Shown piece by piece: positions 1 to 10,886 of a stretch of DNA of 64,000 nt. The stretch is from assembly GCA_029255685.2 (NCBI GenBank), contig CM055319.2, positions 27,623,568 to 27,687,567 on the forward strand, written 5' to 3'. The notes under the pieces are model-generated. The model was given only the letters and a program-made list of their open reading frames with translations, ran no database searches and was not told where the DNA came from. The position numbers and the translations under genes were made by a program. Position 1 is the stretch's first letter, and every line of letters starts with the position of its first letter. Source of the DNA: Silene conica. Taxonomy: Eukaryota > Streptophyta > Magnoliopsida > Caryophyllales > Caryophyllaceae.

Positions 1-1414
1 CAAAAAAAATGATTATAAAATATTTACGTATACGGTTATTATTTTATAAATCGTAATTCTACGATTATTTTATATTTCATAATCTTTTGATATTTGATGA
101 GTATTTCATAAATTGACCTTTTATTTGTAATTCTTTAATTTTAATAATGTATTTATAATTAAATATATTTCCAATATTATATTTATTTCTCGTCTACACT
201 TTCTATATTTTTTTTAAAAGTCGTAATTATTTTTAAGTCGTAATTGTTTTTAAGTCGTAATTGGTTTTTTTTAAGTCTTTTTTTTTCCTATATTTTATTT
301 ACAGTCGTAATTACCTCGAGATGCGTGATAGGATGTGGATCCGGGTTAAGGTTGAGAGCAAACAAAACCCTACCTCATAAAAAAAAATTAACGACAAACC
401 CAAACCCTACTTTATACTACTTTCATCGACAATTCCCTATTATCTCATCCATCGACAAACCAACCAAAACCCTATTTCACCTTATCAGCCACCGTGAGAT
501 TTAGGAGGGAAAAAAGGGTTGCAACACCATCATCTTCATCACCATAATCGTCAACCATCGTGACCTGTAAGCAATCGTTTTGACGACAATTCCCTTTTAG
601 TGTATGTCACTTTGCTTCGTGTTTTGTATTGTTTTTTTCGATCTGTTTTCTGATTAGTTTGATACGAGTCACTGGGTAGGGGTAGTGGTATGTTTATAGT
701 TTCGTATGGCTATGGTGGAGTGGTGAGTGGTGGCCGGGGAACCCCCTAGTGACAGCCAGTAGAGTCGGCAGAAGCAAGGGACGCATAATTAGGGGCGTGT
801 TGGGAACCCGTTTTAAATGTTGTTGCTGGCGATTGTAAGGGTGTTGAGGTCAGGTGGTTACCACCAATAGAGTCGTGGCGTGTGAGAGATGCGAGAGTGG
901 TGTCAAGTGGTGGTTAGGGTTGTCGTATTGGTGGTAGGAGTCAGATTTGCAGAGAAGGGAAAACACGTTTCAGAATAGGGGCGAGAATTCGTGTTTGGGG
1001 TCTGTAGTTTCGTGGCCTGGAGTGTCTGTTATAGAAGAAGCGAGACCAGAGACAAACCACCCTTGGAACCACCATATGTCAATGGTGACAACGGTGCTGT
1101 CCAGGGGCGGTGTTGGGTACGGTGGAGAGAGAAAATGCGTGAGAAGAGAGTGAGACAAGGGCGTCGAAAACGTCATACAAACACACATGTGCAGGCTGTT
1201 TTGGCTATGCGTGGTGACTGTTATGGTGGCCGTAGATAGTGGCCCGAGGGTGGATGTTTTGGGCAGTGGTGTAGGCTAGAGGTTGGGGTCAACGACAATG
1301 GTGGTGGGTGGCTAGATTGGCGGTAATGTTGACGGGAAAAGGGGTGTATGAAGGCTGTTTGTGGAGGCTGTCGTGGGTCTGTTGGGTAGTGAAGCTGGTT
1401 GTACTACGTTGTGA

Positions 1415-1471
<57 letters not shown>

Positions 1472-2722
1472 GTTATGTTGTTATTATTATTATTAGTAAT
1501 CCTATTGTTATTATTAGTATTAATATTAATATTAGTGTTCTTAATGTTGCTAATAATATTATTATTGGTAGTTTGGTCATGTGATTTATTTATTAAAATT
1601 GTTAAGTGAATTTTGTTATACAAGAATGTGACGGTTATTAATAGTTCGATTATATTTTCTACGTTCGAGTATTTAATTGAATTTAGTTATAAAAATAATA
1701 AGATCGGGTTGGTTAAGTTAATTGAAGTAGTCATAATTAATACGGTCTTGTTATGCGTAATATATTATTTAAATCGTTAATTTGAATAATTGATATATTA
1801 TATTTGTTTCCGTAGTTGTAGTAGTTAGTAATTACGTATATTATTTTATTAGGTGTTGAGTATGTGGTGGAGTGATTCTACTGATTGGATGTTAGCTGCG
1901 TGACGGGATTATATTGCTATCCAGGTAGGATAGACTGACCCTATACTTTATGATGTGTTATGAATGAATGTTAGATTGTGTGTTATGGATGCTGAGCATG
2001 ATTTATATTAGAATGGTATCGGTTGGAATGAGCTGAGTGTTGTTTATTTTTATTGGTACGCGCATTGCATTATTTAATAGCATGATTGATTAAGAGTATT
2101 GTTGCATTCACGAGCATGGCATGTGCATTGGATACGGATTTGAGATGATGAGATATTATTGGGCCAGGCTAGTTCTGCAGGACTAGACCTGGTGACCTCA
2201 GCTGTTATGCTGGTGTTCGGCGACGGCCGGTTATAGTCTGCCGGGAGGTTCGGTATGGCTGGCTGTTACGGGTTTGAGATTGAGATTTGTGATTGAGAAC
2301 GAGATTGAGATTGAGCTCGAGCATATCATTGCATTTGCATATCATAATTGCTGCTTTATAATTATTGTGTTACCCTACTCAATCGCGAGGTTGACAGTGT
2401 ATTCGTGTACACCTACGATGATCCGGAATGGGGAGTAGATTCTACAGGTGAGAGACAGATGAGCTAGGAGCTGGGGCAGGAATGAGAGATGCATACTTTG
2501 GACCGACTTAGAATTATATCACATCTAGAGAAGTCGTCAGTTGTATTTTCTTTTCCGTTATGTAGTATCTGTATTAACCGAGTTTTAATTTTATCAGTTT
2601 TATATAAAGTACTTTGGTTGTTTTACTTTGTTATTCACTACCTCGGACATTCCGAGATGTTAACAACTCTATTTATTTGAGAATGTCTTGCTAAAGGCTC
2701 TTAAATAAATGGGGGTGTTACA
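1..2722 (+). mobile_element. LTR (partial or nearly complete) of a long-LTR element related to A, B and C
   Basis: The right end closely matches the ends of the LTRs at 36876 and 43312: the segment reading aatgtcttgctaaaggctc, then a TAAATAAATGGGGG run and the terminal TGTTACA. Around 2385-2455 it shares the block with cctacgatgatccggaatg that occurs in every LTR of this family. The interior is AT-rich, then G-rich on this strand (about 690-1400), as in the other LTRs. No TGTAATAC-type start is clear; a weak candidate is near 126, so the true start may lie outside the window. No primer-binding site follows position 2722, so this is a 3' or solo LTR, probably inserted into the gypsy-type interior that begins at 2723. 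Short AAGTCGTAATT repeats occur at about 221-275. No coding region is supported. Confidence 0.75.
1416..1471. repeat. (TTA)n microsatellite
   Basis: About 18 uninterrupted TTA triplets followed by degenerate TTA/GTT triplets. It lies at the same relative place in the LTR as the AAT tract at 33314-33380 in the LTR of B, read on the opposite strand. It yields leucine- or tyrosine-run reading frames that are not genes. Confidence 0.95.
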
Positions 2723-3082
2723 ACCGTGGTTAGACTTTGAGTCGACATCCTCCGCTATAGACCTCCCTTGTTTAGTTTTTCAAAACCCCGCTTAGATGAG
2801 GCAAGTGGTTGACTTTCATTTCTCCCGATGCATATTGTTTCTTTATATGTGTTTTGTTTTGACTTGTTTGCATCAAAATTTTTGTAGCAAGACCAAACTT
2901 GCCTTCCAATAGGGCGTTCTTCCTCATGAATGTCAAATTGTGAGTTGAAAGGGCTACGGGTGTCGCTAAACCCGATTCGGCTTCTAGTTAGCTTAGTTAG
3001 TTTGTTTCATGTTTCGAATAAGGGTTATATGACTTCTTGATCTCTTACTCGAGGACGAGTAAGGTTTAAGTGTGGGGAATTA
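2723..3082 (+). mobile_element. 3' end of the interior of a Ty3/gypsy-type element
   Basis: This 360-bp non-coding piece leads into a purine-rich tract and then into the LTR at 3083. The layout (hairpin containing CGAGGACG, then TTTAAGTGTGGGG, then the LTR) is typical of plant Ty3/gypsy elements of the Tat/Athila kind; that assignment is from memory of the families and is tentative. The rest of the interior is missing because the LTR ending at 2722 abuts it. Confidence 0.6.
3044..3082 (+). promoter_or_regulatory. Polypurine tract with upstream hairpin
   Basis: CTTACTCG (3044-3051), loop AGGA, CGAGTAAG (3056-3063) form a perfect 8-bp hairpin. It is followed at 3065-3082 by TTTAAGTGTGGGGAATTA, the expected plus-strand primer tract directly before the LTR. 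Confidence 0.65.
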
Positions 3083-3310
3083 TGATGAGCTATATTTTGG
3101 TCATGATTTTCATGGTCTTTTCGTTATTTTTGGTCCCGATTCGACCTCGTTTTGCGTGCCTTTGCTCGATTTTACTCCCATTGCCTCGACTATTCCTATT
3201 CGGTTTACATTTTGTAGGTATTGTGGCGGGAGTGAAGAAACGGGAGCAAACGAGATGATTTTGGAGCAAAATGAGAAGAACTTACAAGGATTTGGCTCCA
3301 GGCCCTCTCA

Positions 3311-3724
3311 GCCGGTTCCAGACCGGCAGCCGGTGGGCCGGCTGGGAGGCTTGACTTGACTTTGGACAAAAAAATGCAAGATGTTACAGGAATTCGTTGT
3401 TGGACTGCCAGCCGGTCCCAGACCGGTAGCCGGCCTGTCGGCTGGGAACCAAGCCTCTTCAAATTTGTGTCGAAGTTTCAGACCTTTAAGAAAAGGCTGC
3501 CAGCCGGTCCACTACCGGCGGACGGCTGACCGGCTCCCTGTACCTGTATGTTGAAGAAAACAAGAGAAAAGTCAGGCCTTGGATTTCGAACTCTATGCCG
3601 GTGACCGACCGGCAGCCGGCCGGTCGGCTGAGAATCAAGACCACTGGAAGAAAAAGAAGGAAAAAGTCCGAAGTCCGTAATTTGACTCTTAGCCGGTCCC
3701 AGACCGGCAGCCGGTTGACCGGCT
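3311..3724. repeat. Five paired GC-rich palindromes in the gypsy LTR U3
   Basis: Each copy is a 17-bp hairpin of the form GCCGGTC-CCA-GACCGGC followed directly by a 16-bp hairpin of the form AGCCGGT-TG-ACCGGCT. Copies start at 3311, 3411, 3503, 3597 and 3692, so spacing is 92-100 bp. The bases between copies are not obviously alike, although the palindromes are well kept. They lie upstream of the TATA box, as enhancer-like or protein-binding sites would. Confidence 0.9.
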
Positions 3725-3752
3725 GACAGTCATTTCTCAGATTTTCGCACAC

Positions 3753-3760
3753 TATATAAA
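3753..3760 (+). promoter_or_regulatory. TATA box of the gypsy LTR
   Basis: TATATAAA, followed by a GC-containing stretch about 25-35 bp downstream where transcription would start. It lies 29 bp after the last palindrome pair and is the only good TATA motif in the proper place of this LTR. Confidence 0.6.
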
Positions 3761-4757
3761 GCCGCACTTAGTCTATTTTGTGGGACACTTTTTTACGCAA
3801 CTTTTACACATTCCTAGGGTTTTGGTACTGTTCCATTGCTTATATTTTCACATTAAAAACTCAACTTAAAATCTTAGTCTTTCTTTTGTTTTTAGAATCT
3901 CTTAGTTAATCTCTTTGTTAATCTAGTTTGATCTTAGTGTAATCTTTAGCTTACTTTGGGTATTTGGGTTGTAATTTGAAGACATTTGAAAGAATTCGTC
4001 ATCTTGTTATCCAAGTTCATTCCGTTTTCATAGTTAATGGTATAATCTTCTTCATCTTTACTTTGTGTTTGCATTTCCTTTAAGTTTTGCCTATTCAATT
4101 GTTTACTCTTACTTATTCCACCATGTTTAACATTAATTCCTCATTTGTTTACATGTCCTCTTTAGTTATGTGTGAGTAGTCCATTTCTAGGGTTAGGGGT
4201 GTGCTTGGGTGGTTGGTGTTAATGATTATTTCTTAGGGTTAGGGTTTGGTCTCCATCTTTGTTAGGTTTTCATTATATGCTTGCTATATGTTTGATGAAA
4301 TGCCTCAACGGGACGGTTGGGCATCATTCTTGTTGTTTGCCTTTGACGATAGTCTAGGGTTCTCATGAGCATGTATGTATGATTTGTTGGCCTTGTTTGT
4401 AGCGAGAGCTAGGATAGGGTTCGACTTTAGGCGAGTCTAATCGAAGGACGCGACAAACCTAGACCTAGCTTAGAAGAGACCTCCTACCCTTTGCATGTTT
4501 GACATTGACCTACCCTAGTAACCCCCGACACCCTAGTTGTTTTTATCGTCGATTTAATCTTAGTTTGTTTGCGTTAATTTGTCTTTAGTTGTTAGTCTTA
4601 TCACTCTCAAACCTATTACCTCGACTTAAGCTTGAATTAGAACGAAACTAATCAATTTTCCCCACCATCTTCGTGTTCGACCCCGAATTTCATACTACTT
4701 GCTTTCGGGTTTATAAATCTGTTTGATGCCGGTAGTGACGGCAAAAGCCGGCCATCA

Positions 4758-5785
4758 GGAAGCTAACATCTGCGTAACCGTTTGCGCAAAGCTCAGTGCC
4801 TCCACCATAAGTCAATACCCAAACTTTAGTCCTCCGTAGGTACTTAAGAATGTTTTTAACAGCCATCTAGTGTGGTTAACCTGGATTGCCTTGGTACTGA
4901 CTCGTCATACTCAAAGCATATGCCACATCTGGACGTGTGCATATCATGGCATACATGATTGATCCTATAGCTGCCGCATAAGGAATGCGACTTATGCGCT
5001 TGACCTCTTCCGGTGTCTTAGGTGCCTAAGACTTACTCAAATGCATCCCCGAGATCATCGGAAGTAACCCCTTTTTGGAGTTGGTCATGCTGAATCTGTC
5101 AAGAATCTTATCTATGTAAGACTCCTGACTCAGTGATAACATCCATCGTGATCTATCTCTATAGATACGGATCCCCAATATACATTGCGCCTCACCCAGA
5201 TCTTTCATATTGAAATGGTTCTTTAACCATACTTTAACCGAAGATAAGAGAGGGATGTCATTTTCGATCAAGAGTATGTCGTCGACAAAGAACACCAGAA
5301 AGACGATCTTGCTCCCACTCAACTTGATATATAAGCATGGTTCTTCGACTGATCGAATAAAACCATTCTTTTTTATCACTTGATCGAAGCGATGATTCCA
5401 ACTCCTAGATTCTTGCTTAAGTCCATAAATGGAACGCTTAAGCTTGCACACTTTCTTTGGATTTTTAGGATCTGTGAAACCTTCGGGTTGTACCATGTAC
5501 AAGTCCTCCTCCAAATAACCGTTTAAGAAGGAGGTTTTCACATCCATTTGCCATATTTCATAGTCATGAAATGTAGCAATCGCTAAGATAATCCGAATGG
5601 AACGCAGCATGACTACGGGTGCAAAAATCTCATCATAGTGCAACCCTTGCACTTGAGTGTAACCTTTTGCCACTAGTCGTGCCTTATAGGTGTCAGGTTG
5701 TTCCTCGATGGAGCGCTTTATCTTATAAAGCCATTTGCACTGAAGAGGTCGTACCTTATCAGGCAAATCAACCAACTCTCATACG
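4758..5785 (-). pseudogene. Copia D: reverse transcriptase and truncated RNase H
   Basis: Reverse transcriptase of a Ty1/copia polyprotein, which copies element RNA into DNA in the cytoplasmic particle. The open stretch 5026-5775 reads from LQCKWLYKIK through YEIWQMDVKT and SIYGLKQ to the active site at 5278-5289, which is FVDD here (F and E have YVDD). The aspartate pair is kept. Downstream of 5026 the frame is broken but the RNase H start is still recognisable down to 4758, where it stops at the gypsy LTR. Compared with F it lacks the catalytic end of RNase H. It is inactive as it stands. Its neighbours are other pieces of the same element (integrase to the right). Confidence 0.9.
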
Positions 5786-6310
5786 TCATTTTCGTACATG
5801 GAGTCCATTTCGGATTACATGGAAGTAAGCCATAGCTTTGAGTTCGTTACTCTCTGAGCAAGCCATTTGCACTGAATAGGTCATGACACCTTTATAGGTC
5901 AGGGGTTCGTTACTCTCTAAGAGAAAAACGTCAACTCCGTCAAGTTCCTCGATCATACCGATGTATCTATCTGGAGGAATGGAGTGTCTACCCGACCTTC
6001 TGGGTTCCTTAGGAATACTGACTGCAACAGAAGATGAAGGAACGGTTTCCTCCATTGGTTGCTCATTAGTTGGTTCTTGAACCTCCGACACATCGAAGGT
6101 TCTATTACTTGTCTTATTCTCGAGAAACTCTTTCTCTAAGAACTTCGCACTAGCCGCAACAAAAACGCGGTGTTCGGTAGGCGAATAGAAGTAATGACCA
6201 AACATTACTTTTGGATAACCAATAAAGTATGTCTTGACCGATCGCGGGCCGAGCTTATCCTTATGTCTCCACTTGACATAAGCCTCGCAGCCCCAAACCC
6301 GAATAAAAGA
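5786..6310 (-). pseudogene. Copia D: integrase C-terminal and linker region, rearranged
   Basis: It matches the region between integrase and reverse transcriptase in E and F: the FGHYFYSPT segment, the ATFLEKEFLEN-like segment and the RRSGR...IPPDRYIGM block are recognisable in the 5786-6205 frame. Near 5842-5876 the sequence is scrambled by short copies of nearby sequence (see findings), which destroys the link to the reverse transcriptase. The frame is also broken at about 6206-6310. Confidence 0.85.
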
Positions 6311-7444
6311 CTAATTAGGGATCGTTCCCTTCCATATCTCATATGGAGTCTTGTCAACAACTTGACTTCGGTTAAGTATAAGAGAAGTTGACAATAGAGC
6401 AAAGCCCCATAATGAATCTGCCGAAACTGTGTGACTCATCATGGATCGAGCAATATCTAATAGTGTTCGATTTCTATGTTCGAATACACCATTTAACTGT
6501 GGTGTTCCAGGTGGAGTTAACTGTAATACAATACCACAGTCTTTAAGGTGTTGATCAAACTCATTCGAAAGATACTCACCACCACGATCTGATCGTAGTG
6601 CTTTAATATTTCTATCCAGTTGGTTTTCAACCTTCGCCTGGAATTCCTTGAACTTTTCAAAGGATTCACTTTTATGCTTCATTAAATAGACATATCCGTA
6701 TCTACTTAAATCGTCCGTGAAAGTGATGAAATATCTATACCGTCTCGCGTGGTGATTGACATAGGTCCACATACATCTGTATGCACGAGGCCTAATAGGT
6801 CAGCAGCGCGCATTCCAACACCTTTGAAGGAAATACGAGTCATTTTACCTATGAGACATGATTCACATGTGCCAAATGATTCATAATCAAATGGAGATAT
6901 AGCGCCATTCTGTATTAGCTGCTTTACACGTTTCTCATTTATGTGTCCCATACGACAGTGCCATAGATATGTTTGATCTTTGTCACCAACCTTTAGTTTC
7001 TTATTATTCATGTGTAATATTTCAGTCGATTGATCTAAGACATATATACCATTCATGGAAACTGCTTTACCATAAACCATTCCATTTAAAGAGAAAATAC
7101 AGCTATTATCCTTTATTAAGAACGAAAATCCGTCGTTATCGAGTATGGAAACTGAAATAATGTTCTTAGATAAACTGGGTACATAATAAAAGTTATACAG
7201 ATATAACTCGAATCCGCTCAGTAGCTGGATCAGATATGTTCCCATGGAAGCAGCAGCAACTTTTGCTTCTTTCCCGACTCGCAGGTCCATATTACCCTTT
7301 GCGAGAGGTGTGATGTTTTTTACGCCCTGCAAATGATTACACAGATGAGAACCACAACCAGTATCAAGTACCCAAGTTCCGAAACATGCATGGTTAATCT
7401 CAATCATATGAATATAAAATGACATACCAATAGGAGTGACGCAG
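6311..7444 (-). pseudogene. Copia D: protease and integrase
   Basis: The aspartic protease active site DTG is at 7357-7365 within WVLDTGCGSHLCN. It is followed by the integrase zinc-binding part (WHCRMGHINEKRVKQL ... CESCLIGK) and the catalytic core with the first Asp in HTDVCGP, the second in LRSDRGGEY and the Glu region as FEHRNRT. The frame is lost around 6706-6772, where two overlapping open stretches meet, so integrase is split. At 7444 the reading is cut by element C; the rest of the polyprotein (nucleocapsid and gag) resumes at 13615. Confidence 0.9.
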
Positions 7445-10123
7445 TGCAACACCCCCATTTATTTAAGAGCCTTTAGCAAGACATTCTCAAATAAACAGGA
7501 CTGTTACCATCTCGGAATATCCGAGGTAGTGAATAACAAGGTAAACAAACCAAAGTACTTTATATATAAAAACCGATAAATTTTAAACTTGATATTACAG
7601 CAACTACGAGGTCCAAACTTTGATAAAAATAAAAGTACAACTGAAGCATCTAAAGGTGATCTAATTCTAAGTAAGTCCAAGCCATGTCTCTCTCCATGCC
7701 CAAGCTCCTAATCCATCTGTCACTGACCTGAAAAATCTACTCCCCATTCCGGATCATCGTAGGTGTCACACGAATACACAGGGTCAACCGCGAGGTTGAG
7801 TAGGTAAAGCAGACAACACATAAATAACAATACTATCATAAATACATTGGGATCAATCATCCCTTCTCCGCACCGATCCAACACCAAATAAACTCCGCAC
7901 CGATCACAAGACCCAATATTCTCCACACCGCATCACAGACCCTTTATCTCCGCACCAAACACAGACCCTTTATCTCCGCACCAAACACAGACCCTTTATC
8001 TCCGCAGTGATCAATAATAACAATTCAATCCACAGTACAGTAATAATCAATTATATCAACTCGTAATAAGCATCACTTACACATTTCCTGTCATAACATG
8101 AATCACAATATATTCCCCTACCTGAAATTGCAGAAAGACAACCAAACCGCTGCTAGAATCGTTCCACTTCGAACTCAGTTCCTATAAATAGTACTTAGTA
8201 TCAATTGCTAACCATACCACCAAACACTACCAACTCTATCTCTATCATGTTCACAAGGAATACACTTATCACACACTGTAAATATACATGTTAACATACT
8301 CATATATATATATCAACTAACATTAACTCCTTAGTCATATCAATCACCATTAGTTGAGTCTAGACTTACTAAGTATAGACTTACCACATATAGGCTTACT
8401 AAATATGGCATACAATCAATTAGTTAATTATTACAGAACTCATGATAACAACGACTCAATTAATTAACCATAGTCACCAAAATATTAATACTAATAATAA
8501 TAATGTTAATAAGCATCACAATCAAAAGAAATAGCTTTAAGATATAAATTACTTTACTACTAATACCATTATTGCCATATTAAAACAAAGAAAATAACAA
8601 TACTAATACATCGCCTATCGCATATGCTTGTAAATTTAGTCATCAAGCCACCAATCAAATAATAAAGAAAATAATAATACAATAATAACATCACTCATAA
8701 AAGAACATTATTAACCATAATAATAACATACCAAAATAGGAATTACACTTAGCAACTACTAATTATTATGATTAAGGATATACTAACATGATTATTAACA
8801 TCAGAAAGTAATAACCATAAGATGAAAGTAATAAAAATAATAATAATAAATACTAACAATATTCATAATAAAATAATAATAATGTAGTATTAACATTAAA
8901 TAATGAGAATGATAAAACAACCAAGGAAACAAAACACGGCCAACAGCCCTCACGACTCATCCTCACCCCCAACTTCAGCCCCCTTCATTCCCGTCTATCT
9001 CCACTTCGACCACCAGCAAGCACCAGCCTCTAACACCCCCGACCACAAGCTACTGCCACGACACCAGCCAACCCCCGACACCCACCAGCGAGTCAGACCA
9101 GGCCTGTAACCCAGGTCTGATTCACGGCCATCGTTTCGAACCCCTCCTGAAACGGACTCGGATCGAAACTCAGTAACGCTCCTTGCATCGCCCATGACCG
9201 TTACCCAAACACCCCCCTCTGACACCAACCACCTTAACCCCGGAGGTACCACCGCATCGACCTCCCCCGAGTCAGCGGTGGTGCCTCCCCCAAACGCCTA
9301 GGTCGTAAACAAAGCAGACCCGAACTAAACCAGTAACGATTTCCTGACTCAACACCGCATAAACCACCATCAACCACCCTAACGACCACCATAATTCTCC
9401 CCTGACCACCACCTACTCCTCCCCTCCAACAACCCATAAAACGATAAGCAGAGAAACCTTCGACACACATGACCCACGGCCGAACAGACTCATTGATTCG
9501 AAAACTAACTAAACAGCCCTATGTCACGTGTCTGTAAACCACCCTCACTGGTTTTTGCACGGTGGTTGATAGGACCACGACAAGGGTCGAACACTACACC
9601 CTCATCCCATAGATTAATTATACGAAAGTAAGGACTCAGCAACTAACAACAGAACTCAGAAAACATACCAAAACAACACGGCTGTGAAAGGCGAATAGTA
9701 CAGTGTTACACATACCTACTTCGTATAAGATTCGACCACCCTTAGACTGATCTATGGCCACCGTGAAGACCTCCTATGTACACTTTGTGACGACGGTTGT
9801 AGATTGACGTGTTCGTATGAGGAAAATGATAGCTGGGTTTAGGGTTTTTGGTTTCCAAAAGTGACGGTCTACATATTTGTTTGTAAAAGAAAAGGACGTG
9901 GATTATGGGCTGCTTTGTGAACATGAAATTTGGACTGATATGTGCACTAAATTCGAGGCCCATACTAAACTCGTACCTTGGTCTCGAGTTCAAACCCCCT
10001 TGCCAACATAGTTCATAAAAAAAACGTATAACTCAAGTAACTCTATAGGCTAAATTGTCGATGCTTATATACGAATAGCCCGTCCCAGTTATATACTTTT
10101 GAATGGTAAAACGGGTTATTACA
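7445..10123 (-). mobile_element. Element C left LTR (3' LTR of the minus-strand element)
   Basis: It runs from TGCAACACCCCC (normally TGTAACACC) to GGTTATTACA. It is near-identical to the copy at 10887-13614 apart from scattered substitutions and a different number of 26-bp repeats. On the minus strand TATTTATAGG at 8190-8181 is a TATA candidate. The block around 8930-9470 is C-rich on this strand (G-rich in element sense), as in A, B and the LTR at 1-2722. Confidence 0.9.
7934..8006. repeat. 26-bp minisatellite in the left LTR of C
   Basis: About three copies of a 26-bp unit beginning CACAGACCCTTTATCTCCGC. The right LTR has five copies (11371-11495), so the number changed after insertion or during reverse transcription. 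Confidence 0.9.
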
Positions 10124-10886
10124 ATCTTCCCCCCTTAAAATGAACTTCGTCCCGAAGTTCACCACCCCATAACAGTGAAGGAACACGTAGCAAGCACGAA
10201 CAATCACAAGTAATACTTAAGAAACGCGAGATGTTACATTCTATCCCCCTTAAGAAAACTTTGTCCCCAAAGTTTAACACACACCGTAACACATGATACT
10301 TCAACAAACACGATATAGTGCATAACATACGCAGCAGGGTTATCAAGTATATTCAAATAGTCACGACATATCAGTTAGTCATGTCATAACAACCAGCCAT
10401 ATCATAAATCATTAAGATTTTACAATCATATCCTCCTTAAAACATGGTTACGTCCCCGTAACCCCATAAACATTCTAACACAATACTCCATCTCACTCAT
10501 TACTTTATCTCATGAAATCTAACTCCAAGTAACCGAGTATCGCACTCATCGTCGCATCTAAGACCAAAGACAAGGGGTGAGTGAACTGGCGAAGTAAAAC
10601 CGCAATTGAAACTTCCACCTCAATATCGATCTCGAATCCCGAATATAACTCAATAACCAAGGTCACACTGGACCTTAACACAATGGGGCACAACGGCCTA
10701 ATAACTCATAACTTAACGCCAGTAACGATTCTCATCTCAATTCCAATATCAATATTATCAAATATTCCATTAAAGGAACTGCTCAACATTTAGGGAATAA
10801 CTCTAAGCTACTCACCCACAAGTCAAGGTCAAAGAATGCGACAACTTGATAAAACACCGAACAGAACCCTCAATCTCAATACACAG
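10124..10886 (-). mobile_element. Element C remnant interior with three hairpin/polypurine modules
   Basis: It matches the polypurine-side end of the interiors of A and B. The real polypurine tract is 10124-10140 (minus strand reads TTTTAAGGGGGGAAGAT). Hairpins GAACTTCG/CGAAGTTC (10142-10160), AACTTTG/CAAAGTT (10257-10274) and GGTTACG/CGTAACC (10446-10463) are all perfect. The interior ends abruptly at about 10886 against the right LTR without primer site. No gene is seen. Confidence 0.85.

Larger units (their letters stand above)
3083..4757 (+). mobile_element. Gypsy-type 3' LTR, 1,675 bp
   Basis: It begins TGATGAGC just after the polypurine tract and ends GGCCATCA, giving the short inverted ends TGATG/CATCA. 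It abuts copia D exactly at 4758 (the copia RNase H sequence stops mid-codon run), so the element inserted into D in the plus orientation and this is its right-hand LTR. U3 holds five GC-rich double palindromes and a TATA box at 3753; the AT-rich remainder is R/U5. No coding region is supported. Confidence 0.75.

Noticed and set aside
1308..1623. Poly-Leu, poly-Tyr and poly-Ile/Asn frames
   Set aside because: Translation of a TTA/AAT microsatellite on both strands.
3205..3767. Minus-strand frames in the gypsy LTR
   Set aside because: They owe their length to the GC-rich palindromes, which lack stop codons; no protein family is seen.
8903..9470. Reading frames of 68-85 codons found in both LTRs of C
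   Set aside because: They are duplicated only because the LTR is. The composition is that of a C-rich LTR block and no family is recognisable.
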